In this document: positions 1 through 7,881 of the stretch, in pieces
Layout of the letters: every line of letters starts with the position of its first letter
Position numbering within the stretch: position 1 is the first letter of the stretch
DNA from: an uncultured Lentisphaerota bacterium
GTDB lineage: Bacteria; Verrucomicrobiota; Kiritimatiellia; CAIQIC01
Assembly: GCA_903896925.1 (NCBI GenBank)
Contig: CAITZM010000090.1
Location: 1-43,394 of the forward strand
Direction of reading: 5' to 3'
DNA: 43,394 nt
Notes under the pieces: generated by a model
Told to the model about the DNA's origin: nothing
The model's input: only the letters and a program-made list of their open reading frames with translations
The model's database searches: none
Position numbers and translations under genes: made by a program

Positions 1-65
1 CCTGCTTTTCCAAGTCTTGGAACCGGCCCCGGCCGGTTTTTCCAGGCCTTGGAAAAGCCCGCGCC
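1..65. repeat. Interrupted palindromes of the TTCCAAG type at the window edge
   Basis: Two copies of a short palindrome, TTCCAAGTCTTGGAA (about 7-19) and TTTCCAGGCCTTGGAAA (about 40-56), flank a GC-rich inner palindrome AACCGGCCCCGGCCGGTT. The outer arms CTTTTCCAAG and CTTGGAAAAG are also complementary, so the whole stretch can fold on itself. It begins directly after the stop codon of the NuoB-like gene. Close relatives of the motif are seen near 20519 and 28060. It could end transcription or be an intergenic repeat; there is no clear T-tract. Confidence 0.6.
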
Positions 66-554
66 TCACGCGGTCTTTTCCAGCGGCTCCACCACCGGTG
101 CGGGCGGCGGAGCGGCCACGGGTTTCGGGTCCAAACTCGCCAGCAGTTTCACCACGCCATCGATGATCGCCTCCGGGCGCGCGGCGCAGCCGGGGATGTA
201 GGCGTTGACCGGGATGGCCGTATCGATGCCGCCCTCTACGTTGTAGCAGCCCTGGAACACGCCGCCGGAGCAGGCGCAGGTGCCGACCGCGACGACGAAC
301 TTCGGCTCGGCCAGCTGGTCGTAGATGCGCTTGAGGCGGTCGCGGCTCTGGCGCGTGACGGGGCCGGAGACCACCATGACGTCGGCGTGGCGCGGCGAGC
401 CCTTGAGCTGGACGCCGAACCGCTCCATGTCGAACCGCGGGGTCAGCGCCGCGATGACCTCGATGTCGCAGGCGTTGCAGGCGCCGGTGTTGTAGTGGAT
501 GACCCACGGCGACTTCATGCGCGCCCAGGTGACGATTTTTTGAATGAGGCCCAT
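66..554 (-). CDS. NuoB-like [4Fe-4S] subunit of a complex I-like / group 4 hydrogenase complex
   Basis: 162-residue member of the NADH-quinone oxidoreductase 20 kDa family, which includes NuoB, EchC, HyfI and MbhJ. The protein holds the proximal [4Fe-4S] cluster that passes electrons to or from the catalytic large subunit at the membrane surface. Visible cluster ligands are the NTGACNACD motif (Cys26, Cys29), the GTCACSGG motif (Cys93 and Cys95; one may be the ligand) and PGCAARPEAI (Cys123). The NTG-C-N-CD start and the short length (NuoB is usually about 160-220 aa) resemble the hydrogenase-type branch more than classical NuoB. The C-terminal 20 residues are Ala/Pro-rich. It is the last gene of the operon inside the window, with a GGAG site 9 bases before the ATG. 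The large subunit, NuoH-like and ferredoxin-like genes expected downstream lie beyond the left edge. Confidence 0.88.
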   Translation of the reverse strand: MGLIQKIVTWARMKSPWVIHYNTGACNACDIEVIAALTPRFDMERFGVQLKGSPRHADVMVVSGPVTRQSRDRLKRIYDQLAEPKFVVAVGTCACSGGVFQGCYNVEGGIDTAIPVNAYIPGCAARPEAIIDGVVKLLASLDPKPVAAPPPAPVVEPLEKTA

Positions 555-559
555 GGTAT

Positions 560-889
560 TCAGCTCCGGAAAAGGATGAAGAGGCCCATCACCGCGGCCA
601 GCAGGTAGAGGACCGCGAGCGCCGCGATCTGCACGCTGCCGCTCGGCGCGGTGGCGACGATCAGCGCGATGACGTGCATGATGGTGAAATAGTAGGCGAA
701 GGGGAAGAACTGCTTGTACTCGGGCCGCGAGAAGTGGACCTTCACGTCCTCGCCGCAGGCGTACGCCTTGTCGCGCCCGGGGCCGGGCTTGGCGGACTTG
801 GCCGCGAGCGGGCGGACGAGCGCGCTGAACAGCACGACAAACCCGAGCACCACCACAAACACGATCGGAGGCAGCAGCAACATATTCAC
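560..889 (-). CDS. NuoA-like small membrane subunit
   Basis: Small hydrophobic protein of the NuoA (complex I subunit 3) type: an N-terminal membrane helix (LLLPPIVFVVVLGFVVLF), a polar loop containing YACGED, which corresponds to the conserved ECGE loop of NuoA, then two more membrane helices. In complex I this subunit packs against NuoH near the quinone site. I place the start at GTG 889 because AAGGAA lies 5 bases upstream; ATG 883 is two codons further in and also possible. An upstream GTG at 934, overlapping the nuoK-like stop, would add a polar, non-conserved leader. A NuoA-like protein is not normally part of Ech or Hyc hydrogenases, so its presence pulls the complex towards a true complex I architecture. 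Confidence 0.75.
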   Translation of the reverse strand: MNMLLLPPIVFVVVLGFVVLFSALVRPLAAKSAKPGPGRDKAYACGEDVKVHFSRPEYKQFFPFAYYFTIMHVIALIVATAPSGSVQIAALAVLYLLAAVMGLFILFRS

Positions 890-930
890 GTTATTTCCTT
901 TATATCGGCCGCGTAAGGTAAGCGATCCCG

Positions 931-1245
931 TCACCCTTTCAAGGAGCGCAGGCGGCGCACGTCGAGCGTGCCCGTGTGCTTGAAGACGGCGATCACGATG
1001 CCCGCGGCGGTGACCATGACCACGACTTCAATCACGATCAGCGTCAGGACCAGCGTCTGCGCCAGCGCCATCTGGCCGCTGATCGCGCCGCCGACGATCA
1101 GCAGCAAGGTAACGGCCTTGGTGATGATCTCCAGCGCGAGCAAAATGCGCAGCATGTCGCGGGTGACGATCAGGCAGTAGAGCCCGACGACCGCCATCAG
1201 CGCGATGAAAATTCCGAAGGGCATGAACAGGGCGATGAGGTTCAT
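931..1245 (-). CDS. NuoK / MrpC-like membrane subunit
   Basis: 104 residues with three predicted membrane helices, the size and layout of NuoK (about 100 aa), MrpC and HyfE-like proteins. Acidic residues sit inside helices 2 and 3 (Glu39 in LLALEIITKAV and Glu73 in LIVIEVVVMV), matching the buried glutamates of the NuoK proton path. The start ATG has a strong AGGAGG-type site inside the end of the preceding gene, whose stop codon is separated by one base. It forms the link between the antiporter-like subunits and the NuoA/NuoB end of the complex. NuoK and MrpC are homologous, so the choice between them rests on neighbours; NuoA and NuoB favour the complex I reading. Confidence 0.82.
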   Translation of the reverse strand: MNLIALFMPFGIFIALMAVVGLYCLIVTRDMLRILLALEIITKAVTLLLIVGGAISGQMALAQTLVLTLIVIEVVVMVTAAGIVIAVFKHTGTLDVRRLRSLKG

Positions 1246-1246
1246 T

Positions 1247-1753
1247 TCAGGTCTCCTCCTTGAAGAGAATCACGACGCCCCAGACGCCGGCGAGCAGCAC
1301 GAGGATCTGGCCGAGCAGGTCGAGCGCGCGCGGCCCCCAGAGCAGCGCCCGCATATCCGTCACCAGCTCCGTCGTCGCCAACAGAGGCAGCGGGCGGACC
1401 GGCATATAGCTCAGGCCGCAGCCGACCGCCAGCAGCACGACCGGCAGCAGGAAATAGCGGCGGACCTTGAAGCGCACGTGCGCCGCGCGCTCCTCCTCCG
1501 TCGCGGGCCGGACCAGGCTGACCGCGCTGATGAAGACGACCGTGATCAGGCCGGCGCAGACCGACAGCTCGAACACGGCGGCCCACGGCGCCGCGAGCTT
1601 GAACATGAGGATGCAGAGCACGACGCTCGTGAAGGCCAGGGCGATGGCCGCCTTGATGAACTGGCGCAGCATGGCCGTGGCCAGGGTCCCCAGCAGCATG
1701 GCCGCCATCAGGATGATGTTCTCCAGCAGCGCGATTTTATAATTCGGGTCCAT
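1247..1753 (-). CDS. NuoJ / MbhD-type membrane subunit
   Basis: 168-residue integral membrane protein. The segment FELSVCAGLITVVFISAVSL resembles helix 3 of NuoJ and the MbhD/DUF4040-like subunit of Mrp and Mbh complexes. Around it are two N-terminal helices, a basic-acidic cytoplasmic loop (about residues 84-100, with EEERAAHVRFKVRR) and two C-terminal helices. In complex I NuoJ carries a pi-bulge helix that couples the quinone cavity to the antiporter chain. The gene sits between the NuoN-like and NuoK-like genes, with AAGGA before its ATG and the upstream stop three bases away, so it is translated with its neighbours. The NuoJ assignment rests on this order and on the helix motif; overall similarity is modest. 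Confidence 0.72.
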   Translation of the reverse strand: MDPNYKIALLENIILMAAMLLGTLATAMLRQFIKAAIALAFTSVVLCILMFKLAAPWAAVFELSVCAGLITVVFISAVSLVRPATEEERAAHVRFKVRRYFLLPVVLLAVGCGLSYMPVRPLPLLATTELVTDMRALLWGPRALDLLGQILVLLAGVWGVVILFKEET

Positions 1754-1756
1754 GGG

Positions 1757-3190
1757 TCAGAATCCTTTCACCGGCAGCAGGAAGCTGCCGATCAGCCACG
1801 GCAAGGCGAGCCCGACGCCGACGAGGATCGCCGCCAGCAGCAGGCTCGGCACCGTCAGCGCCCAGCCGGCCTCGCGCACGTGCGCGAACTCCGGGCGCAG
1901 CAGGCCGAAGAACACGCGGCGCTGCATCGAGAGGAAATAGGCCAGCGTCAGCAGGCTGGCGGCGATGCCGAGCACCGCGTAGCCGTGCAGGCCCGCCAGC
2001 CACAGGGCGGCGATGATGAGCAGCTTGCTCCAGAAGCCCGCAAGCGGCGGCACGCCGGCGGTGGCGAACATCGCCAGCAGCGAGGTCAGGCCGGTGATCG
2101 GCATCTTCTGGGCGAGGCCGCCGAGGCGGTTCATGTCGCGCGTGCCGGTCTGCTTTTCGACCGCGGCGGCGTTGACGAACAGCAGCGTCTTGAAGATGGC
2201 GTGGTTGAACAGGTGGAACACCGCGCCGGCCACGCCCAGCTGGGCGGCGAACTTGTTCGCGGACCCGCAGACGCCGAGGCCCAGCAGGATGTACCCGACC
2301 TGGCTGATCGAGGAATAGGCGAGCAGGCGCTTGAGGTCGCTCTGCCCCAGCGCCGCCAGCGCGCCCACCACCACCGACAGCGCGCCGAAGATCAGCAGCA
2401 GCTGCTGCGTGGCCACCGCCGGGCCGAAGACATCCTGCACCAGGCGGATGAGCGTGTAGACGCCGGTGCACTTGGTGACGATGCCGGCGAGCAGCGTCGA
2501 GGCCGCGGCGGGCGCGGCGGCGTAGGCGTCGGGCAGCCAGCCGTGGAACGGCACCACGCCGGACTTGATCAGCAGGCCGCCGAGGAACAGGCCGATGGCC
2601 GTCAGCAGGTAGCCGTGGCTGCCGTGCGCGTGCAGCGCCTCGGCCACGACCATGAACTTCGTCGAGCCGGAGTAGGCCAGCAGCAGCCCGATGGAAGCCA
2701 GCATCATCATCGTCGCCAGCGCCGACATGACGAGGTATTTGAACGCGCCCTCCAGCCCGCCCATGTCGCGCTGCGCGGCGATCAGAAGGAAGCTGGAGAC
2801 CGAGGCGATCTCGAGGAAGATGTAGAGGCTGAACAGGTCGCGCACCATGACGAGGCCGTTCATGCCGGCGACGGCGAGGAGCATGAGGTTGAGCGCGTTG
2901 AACCCGTGCTTCTCGTCGCTGGCCGTCGCGCGCAGGACGCACACGGCGGCGAACATGACGATCGCGATGGCGAGCAGCAGCACGCTCGTCAGCGGGTCCA
3001 GGACGTTGACGAACCAGCGCTCGTGCGTCGGGCAGCCGGTGCAGCCCGCCGGCAGCACCTGCAGCGCAAAGAGCGCCTGATAGACCGCGAAGAGGAGCGC
3101 GGCCGGCTGCGCCAGGCGGCGCAGGAAGTTCAGCGGCAGGTTCAAGAGGAGAACCGCCAACAACGGGAGGATGACAAGGAGGGAGGGCAT
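1757..3190 (-). CDS. NuoN / MrpD-like antiporter-type subunit
   Basis: 477-residue protein of the proton-translocating antiporter family (Proton_antipo_M), about 14 membrane helices. Key features: FLEIASVSSFLLIA with the helix-5 glutamate, KSGVVPFHGWLPDA with the helix-7 lysine, and DLKRLLAYSSISQVGYILLG followed by HLFNHAIFKTLLF with a further histidine/lysine pair. The spacing fits NuoN or MrpD. The start is set at ATG 3190, with AAGGTGA 8 bases upstream; an upstream in-frame extension to 3247 is polar and overlaps the previous gene. Only two bases separate it from the stop of the NuoL-like gene. It is expected to move H+ or Na+ through the membrane arm; which ion cannot be read from the sequence. 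Confidence 0.85.
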   Translation of the reverse strand: MPSLLVILPLLAVLLLNLPLNFLRRLAQPAALLFAVYQALFALQVLPAGCTGCPTHERWFVNVLDPLTSVLLLAIAIVMFAAVCVLRATASDEKHGFNALNLMLLAVAGMNGLVMVRDLFSLYIFLEIASVSSFLLIAAQRDMGGLEGAFKYLVMSALATMMMLASIGLLLAYSGSTKFMVVAEALHAHGSHGYLLTAIGLFLGGLLIKSGVVPFHGWLPDAYAAAPAAASTLLAGIVTKCTGVYTLIRLVQDVFGPAVATQQLLLIFGALSVVVGALAALGQSDLKRLLAYSSISQVGYILLGLGVCGSANKFAAQLGVAGAVFHLFNHAIFKTLLFVNAAAVEKQTGTRDMNRLGGLAQKMPITGLTSLLAMFATAGVPPLAGFWSKLLIIAALWLAGLHGYAVLGIAASLLTLAYFLSMQRRVFFGLLRPEFAHVREAGWALTVPSLLLAAILVGVGLALPWLIGSFLLPVKGF

Positions 3191-3192
3191 GG

Positions 3193-5031
3193 TCAGTTCA
3201 CCTTCACCAGAAAGACGATCACCAGGACGAGGCCCGCCAGGGCCCACCAGATATAGATCGAAAGCGAGCCGGTGTGGACCGCGCGGACCAGATAGGAAGA
3301 CATGGCCACCACACCCACCGCAAAGCCGTCGCTGATCCAGTTGATCGTGCGGTCCACGCCCCAGGTGACGGCGCCGATGGCGCGCGCGAACTTCATGCCG
3401 ATCACGTAGGGATCGAACCAGCCCTGCCCGGCCGCGTCATAGGCCTGGCGCAGGCCCGGCGCGCCGCGGACGTGGTCGGCGGCGCCGCTGCCGCTCCCGC
3501 TGCGCTTGACCCCGAAGAAGTGATGGAGCGCCGCCAGCGCGAGCACCACCAGCGTGCCGACGACCAGCCCGATGCTGTGCGGCCAGCCCGCGAAATCATG
3601 GCCCTCAAGCCGGTGCGCGCCCAACACGGGCTGGATCAGCTTATGGAGCGGAACCGTATTGAAGAGCCCGAAATAGATGCAGAAACCGGCGATCGCCAGC
3701 ATCGGCAGGAGCATCGCCCAAGGCGCTTCCTTGACGCCCTTGTTCGCCTCGCTGACCTTGCCGAAGAAGGCGCTGTGGCCGAGCTTCAGGAAGCTGGCGA
3801 CGGTCAGGAAGGAGCCGAGCAGCGCGGCCGCGTAGAAGACGCCGTTGCGCTCGAGCGCGCCGTCGTAGATCAGCTCCTTCGAGAAGAAGCCGGCGAACGG
3901 CGGGATGCCGGCGCCCGAGCAGGCGGCGACGAGGAAGCAGAAGAACGTGACCGGCATCTGCCGCGCGAGGCCGCCGAGCTTGTTGAGCTCGGTTGTGCCC
4001 GAACGGTGTTCCACCGCGCCGGCGGAAAGGAAGAGGCCGGTCTTGTAGAGCGCGTGGTTGATCATGTGGAACAGTCCGCCGATGATGCCGACCGGCACCG
4101 CCGTGCCGATGCCGAGGAGCATGTAGCCGACCTGCGAGATCGCGCAATAGGCCAGCAGGCGTTTGTAGTCCGTCTGGACCAGCGCCATCATCACCGCCAC
4201 CAGGATCGTCACCGCGCCCAGCGTCATCAGCAGCGTGCTGCACCACGAGGCGGGGGTGAGGACGAAGATGTCGAGCGTGACGCGCGCCAGGAAATAGATG
4301 CCGAGCAGCTTCTCGAACGCAGCGGGCATCAGCGCCATGAACGGCAGGGGCGCGTCCACCGCGGCGTCCGGGATCCACGAATGGAACGGCAGGGCGCCGG
4401 CCTTGGCCGTGGCGCCGATGACCAGGCACAGGAACGCCAGCGTCGGCCCGGCATGCGTCAACGCCAGGTGCATCTTGGAGATCGTCAGGGTGCCCGCATA
4501 GTGGCCCGTCAGGCCGATGCCGAACATCATGATCACATCGGAGGCGCCGACGAGGACCAGCGCCTTGAGGGCGCTCTTCCACGCGCCAGGCCGGCCGATG
4601 GCGATCATGCCGTAGATCGTGATCAGCAGGCCCTCCCAGAAGAACAGCAGCAGGATCAGGTTATCGGCCAGCGCCGCGCCGTTGGCGAAAGCCACCGAGA
4701 GCAGCAGCTGGAAATAGAACAGCCCGCTGTGGGCGCGCTTGGCCATGAACGGCAGGCTGTAGAGCGTCACCGCCAAGGCGAAGCCCGCCGCCGCCAGGAC
4801 GATGAACCCGCTGAAGGAGTAGAGGCGCAGCGTGAAGTCCAGGCCCCAACTCGTCCACGGGATGTGCACGGCCGTCTCCGGCGCCATAAACAGCTTGAGG
4901 GCCACCACGAGATTGACCACCGCGCCCAGGAGCGCCGTCGCCCCGCAGACACGTCCCAGCTTGCGCGTGCCGAGCGCCAGCAGGCTGATCACCGCCGGCA
5001 GGAGGATTGCGAAGTACATTAATTTCGTCAT
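3193..5031 (-). CDS. NuoL-like antiporter-type subunit with long C-terminal extension
   Basis: 612 residues, the longest of the three antiporter-like subunits. The core has LLFFWEGLLITIYGM (helix-5 Glu), KAGALPFHSWIPDAAVDAPLP (helix-7 Lys), DYKRLLAYCAISQVGYMLLG and HMINHALYKTGLFLSAGAVE. After the core there is an extra region of about 130 residues (from about 485) with a Gly/Ser-rich loop (VKRSGSGSGA) and two further hydrophobic stretches, reminiscent of the NuoL lateral helix and anchor helix. The start codon overlaps the stop of the preceding gene by four bases (ATGA), so the two are translationally coupled. It probably forms the distal ion channel of the membrane arm. Confidence 0.86.
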   Translation of the reverse strand: MTKLMYFAILLPAVISLLALGTRKLGRVCGATALLGAVVNLVVALKLFMAPETAVHIPWTSWGLDFTLRLYSFSGFIVLAAAGFALAVTLYSLPFMAKRAHSGLFYFQLLLSVAFANGAALADNLILLLFFWEGLLITIYGMIAIGRPGAWKSALKALVLVGASDVIMMFGIGLTGHYAGTLTISKMHLALTHAGPTLAFLCLVIGATAKAGALPFHSWIPDAAVDAPLPFMALMPAAFEKLLGIYFLARVTLDIFVLTPASWCSTLLMTLGAVTILVAVMMALVQTDYKRLLAYCAISQVGYMLLGIGTAVPVGIIGGLFHMINHALYKTGLFLSAGAVEHRSGTTELNKLGGLARQMPVTFFCFLVAACSGAGIPPFAGFFSKELIYDGALERNGVFYAAALLGSFLTVASFLKLGHSAFFGKVSEANKGVKEAPWAMLLPMLAIAGFCIYFGLFNTVPLHKLIQPVLGAHRLEGHDFAGWPHSIGLVVGTLVVLALAALHHFFGVKRSGSGSGAADHVRGAPGLRQAYDAAGQGWFDPYVIGMKFARAIGAVTWGVDRTINWISDGFAVGVVAMSSYLVRAVHTGSLSIYIWWALAGLVLVIVFLVKVN

Positions 5032-6470
5032 GGAATCAGCCCCAGAATTTGGCGTGCCGAGTCGGTCGCAAGGAGCGAGGGATAGAAGATCAGCAGGCCG
5101 CCGGCCAGCGACAGCAGCGCCAGCAGGGCCACCGACCAGACCATCACCGGCGAGCCCTCCGTCTCCAGCTTCGTTTTGGGCTCACCCATGAACACCAGCA
5201 CGAAAGCGCGCATCAGGTAAATGATCGTCAGGATCGCCGTCCCGACAAACGACAGCACGATCCACAGGTGGGGTCCCTTGGCCGCGCCGGCGAGCACCAT
5301 GTACTTGCTGAAGAACCCGCCGAGCGGCGGGATGCCCATGACCGAGAAGGCGCAGACGAGGAACGCGATGGCCGTCACCGGCATCGTCTTGATCAGGCCG
5401 CCCAGCTTGGTGAGATCCTTGCAGTGCATGCGCTGCTCGACGATGCCCGCGCAGAGGAACAGGCCGCCCTTGGCCATGCTGTGCATCAGGATGTAGAGCA
5501 GCCCGCCCGCCAGCGCGAGCTCGCCGCCGATCGAGAGGCCGAGGAAGATGAAGCCGATCTGGCTGATGGTCGAGAACGCGATCAGCCGCTTGAGGTCCGT
5601 CTCCAGCAGCGCCGCGCCCGCCGCGACCAGCGCGCTCACGGCCGCGATCACGGGCACCACGGTCTGCCACACCGGCTCCAGCGGCATGTTGACCAGGAAC
5701 AGCCGCGCGTAGGCGTAGACGCCGATCTTGACCAGCACCGCCGCGTGCAGCAGCGCCGTCACCGGCGAAGGCGCCACCCCCGCGTCCGGCAGCCAGGTCT
5801 GCAGCGGCAGTGTCGCCGACTTCGACAGCAGGCCCAGCATGATGAAAACCACCGCCGCGTTCGTCAGCGGGTGGCCGGCCAGCGCCAGTTTGATCGTCGG
5901 CAGATCCCACGAGCCGGCCTGCTCCCGCACCATGATGAAGCCGAGCAGCATCATCGTCGCGCCGAAGAAGGTCACCATGAACGACTTGTCGGCCCGCAGC
6001 ACGATCGCCGGCGACCGGAAGAACCCGATCAGGCGCCAGCTCGCGATGGCCGTGATTTCCCAGAAGATGTACAGGACGAGGAGGTTGGCCGCAAAGACCA
6101 GGCCCATCATCGCGCCCAGGAACAGGACCACGAGGAAGTAATATTCGTTCTGGTTCTCGTAATGGCTGATGTAGCCCCACGAGTAGAACACGATGACCGC
6201 GCCCACGAGCGAGGAGACCAACGCCATGAACACCGCCAGCCGGTCCGCCAGCAGCATCATGTGGCCAAACCCTGTAGGGAAGTCGAGTTGGAGGACCTGG
6301 CCGCCCATGACCGGGCCGAGCAGCAGCAGCGAGCCGGCCAACGAGGCCAGCACCATCAGCAGCGCGAGCGTGTTGCGCGTGCACGAGGAGAACCGACCCA
6401 CCAGCGGCAACAACACGGCGCCGAGCACCGGCACCGCCACGACCAGCAGCAAAATTGTATTCAAGGTCAT
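5028..6470 (-). CDS. NuoL/NuoM-like antiporter-type subunit, first gene of the operon
   Basis: 480-residue Proton_antipo_M family protein. It contains YIFWEITAIASWRLIGF (helix-5 Glu), KSATLPLQTWLPDAGVAPSP (helix-7 Lys), VLVKIGVYAYARLFL, DLKRLIAFSTISQIGFIFLG and HSMAKGGLFLCAGIVEQRMH. It is closest in feel to NuoL/MrpA-core and HyfB/HyfF proteins. I chose ATG 6470 because it gives a normal membrane N-terminus (MTLNTILLLVVAVPVLG); an upstream in-frame extension of 40 codons is Gly/Arg-rich and not membrane-like. GGA lies about 10 bases upstream. This is the promoter-proximal gene of a tightly packed seven-gene set; the 410-base gap upstream should hold the promoter. Confidence 0.85.
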   Translation of the reverse strand: MTLNTILLLVVAVPVLGAVLLPLVGRFSSCTRNTLALLMVLASLAGSLLLLGPVMGGQVLQLDFPTGFGHMMLLADRLAVFMALVSSLVGAVIVFYSWGYISHYENQNEYYFLVVLFLGAMMGLVFAANLLVLYIFWEITAIASWRLIGFFRSPAIVLRADKSFMVTFFGATMMLLGFIMVREQAGSWDLPTIKLALAGHPLTNAAVVFIMLGLLSKSATLPLQTWLPDAGVAPSPVTALLHAAVLVKIGVYAYARLFLVNMPLEPVWQTVVPVIAAVSALVAAGAALLETDLKRLIAFSTISQIGFIFLGLSIGGELALAGGLLYILMHSMAKGGLFLCAGIVEQRMHCKDLTKLGGLIKTMPVTAIAFLVCAFSVMGIPPLGGFFSKYMVLAGAAKGPHLWIVLSFVGTAILTIIYLMRAFVLVFMGEPKTKLETEGSPVMVWSVALLALLSLAGGLLIFYPSLLATDSARQILGLIP

Positions 6471-6828
6471 ATGCGCATCATCCAGCAACCGCCTGCCCAT
6501 GCACGGACACCCAACCAGCAGCCCCTCCGCCCAGCCGGACCCCCACCCGCGGGACACACACCCGTGGCCGTGGCCAGCGGTCAGAAACAAAACAAGAGGA
6601 TCCGCGGAGAGAGTTAAGCACCCGTCCGATCGGCAAAAGCGGGAGGAACCTAGCGACCGGGTACCCCGAACGCAATCTTTTTTTAGGATATTTATGTTTT
6701 TTTTAGCACAAATTCGTCATGGACTGTCCGGCGGTTCCGCGCTGTTTTTCGCCGTTCACAGAGGTTGGATAACAGCACCTTGCCAGGCGTCTTCCCTTGG
6801 CCGCGCCAGACAGGAAAACGGCCCTGCG
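6471..6828. other. Spacer upstream of the complex I-like operon
   Basis: No convincing gene. The left half is GC-rich, while 6675-6715 is an A/T island (runs of T around TTTTTTTAGGATATTTATG on the plus strand) that stands out against its surroundings and may hold the minus-strand promoter of the operon. I could not find a -35/-10 pair with good spacing. Confidence 0.4.
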
Positions 6829-6865
6829 GTAAAAAAGAAAGCCCCGCCGTAGCGGGGCTTTCCCG
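6829..6865 (-). terminator. Intrinsic terminator of the pseudopilin gene
   Basis: On the minus strand the stem AAAGCCCCGC / GCGGGGCTTT with a short loop is followed by TTTCTTTTTTA. It begins about 17 bases after the pseudopilin stop codon. The canonical shape and T-tract make this a Rho-independent terminator, which isolates the pseudopilin from the complex I-like operon. Confidence 0.88.
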
Positions 6866-6881
6866 TGCACACCTGCGGGGC

Positions 6882-7211
6882 CTAGAACGGCCCGTGGATC
6901 GAGCAGGCGGTCTTGGCGACCAGGTCGGCGGGCAACGTATAGGTGCCGCCGCCCTTGCAGACCGGCGTGTCCTTGATATAGCCGTTGGTGCCCACCAGCT
7001 GCGTCATCGCTGTCGCCACGGTGTTGGAGTAGTCCAGCGCATACTGCTGCATCGCGCCATCGAGCAGGCGCATGTTGTTGAAGCAGGAGCTTTGCATGGA
7101 TTTGGAGCGCGCGTTGATGAACGACGGCACCGCGATCGCGGCCAACAGGGCGATGATCGCGACCACAATCATGATTTCCACCAACGTGAACCCTTTTTTC
7201 ATCTTTTTCAT
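6882..7211 (-). CDS. Type II secretion / type IV pilin-like protein (prepilin-type N-terminus)
   Basis: 109 residues. The N-terminus MKKMKKGFTLVEIMIVVAII is a textbook class III prepilin signal: basic leader, cleavage after Gly, then Phe and the conserved Glu5 in a long hydrophobic helix. The rest is a small globular head with Cys residues (SSCFNN, PVCKGGG, TACSIHG) and the GTYTL-like strand common in short pseudopilins of PVC bacteria. ATG 7211 is preferred because AAGGAA lies 7 bases upstream; an ATG nine codons earlier lacks a site. It needs a prepilin peptidase and a type II or IV assembly machine, neither of which is in the window. The gene stands alone with its own terminator. Confidence 0.88.
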   Translation of the reverse strand: MKKMKKGFTLVEIMIVVAIIALLAAIAVPSFINARSKSMQSSCFNNMRLLDGAMQQYALDYSNTVATAMTQLVGTNGYIKDTPVCKGGGTYTLPADLVAKTACSIHGPF

Positions 7212-7499
7212 TTTCGTTTCCTTTTTATTCTTGCTCAATCACTTCTATCGGACCCTACACCATCCTGCATAACATAGCGAACCGGTGCCGAAGCGGCTGG
7301 ATCGGCGTCGCCGCCCGACCACGAGGCGGAACGATGATGAGTTCCCCTCACAAAAAATCCGCACCCGGGCTCGCCCTCTGGCTGGCCGGCGGTGGATGAA
7401 CAGTGGTCTTCGGTGGCGGTTTTATCGTTCCATGGGAGGCGCATGTTCAGACCTCCCTCTGGTGTTTCAAATTCATACACTGTTTTCCTTTCGCGGTCA

Positions 7500-7881
7500 T
7501 ATGGCTGTCTCCACAGCACTGCCAAGGCAATCTACGCAACCGGCTGTGCTCGCGCTATGGGGTCTAATACTACCTGCCTGAAAGCTCATGGGTACGGTAC
7601 GCGAGAACCCGCCAACTGGTTGGCGGGTGTATCGGTTTGGCGGTCACTGCGGCGATGCTGGGCAGCAAAAGAGGGCGGGTAACGGATGGCCGCCAGCCGC
7701 CAAACTGGGCGTCTGCGGCACAAGCCCACAGAGGTCTGACGAGGGGACCGACCCCAGCCATCGAGGCTGGATGGGTGGGCTGTGCAACACCGCTGAGTAT
7801 CGGCTGCGCTTGGAACAAGTCAGCGCACGTGAAGGAAGCAGCCCGGTGCTTTCACCGGGCACAACCACACGCCACCGGGTG
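7500..7881. ncRNA. Candidate structured RNA (strand unknown), unassigned
   Basis: Gene-free stretch with many inverted repeats: GCTGT/ACAGC (7505-7518); ACCCGCCAA-CTGG-TTGGCGGGT (7607-7628); GTTTGGCGG near 7635 pairing with CCGCCAAAC near 7698 and enclosing CGGC/GCCG and TGCT-GGGC-AGCA; TGGGC/GCCCA; CCAGCC-ATCGA-GGCTGG; TGTGC/GCACA; GGCTGC/GCAGCC; and GCCCGGTG-CTTT-CACCGGGC (7851-7870). The density and nesting exceed what the other spacers show. I recognise no known family; rnpB, tmRNA and 4.5S RNA were considered and not supported. The remaining part of the spacer (7212-7499) contains the pseudopilin leader and nothing else I can name. Confidence 0.35.

Noticed and set aside
1205..3256. Long plus-strand open frame of 683 codons opposite the NuoN/NuoJ-like genes.
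   Set aside because: It is Arg/Gln/Glu/His-rich with no domain, a typical shadow of a GC-rich membrane-protein gene on the other strand. The same holds for the long frames at 3274-5022 and 5007-6617.
66..6470. Classical Mrp Na+/H+ antiporter operon.
   Set aside because: MrpB, MrpE, MrpF and MrpG are absent, and a NuoB-type Fe-S subunit and a NuoA-like subunit are present.
7235..7525. Minus-strand open frame of 96 codons upstream of the pseudopilin.
   Set aside because: Low-complexity composition, no ribosome site, overlaps the pseudopilin leader region.
7802..7870. GTCAG ... GAAGGAAGCAGCC resembles the conserved core of bacterial 4.5S (SRP) RNA.
   Set aside because: The loop between GTCAG and GAAGGAAGCAGC is too long and cannot form the GNRA-capped helix, and GTCAG falls in another hairpin (TGCGC...GCGCA). 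Also no match to RNase P (no GAGGAAAGTC) or tmRNA (no T-arm).
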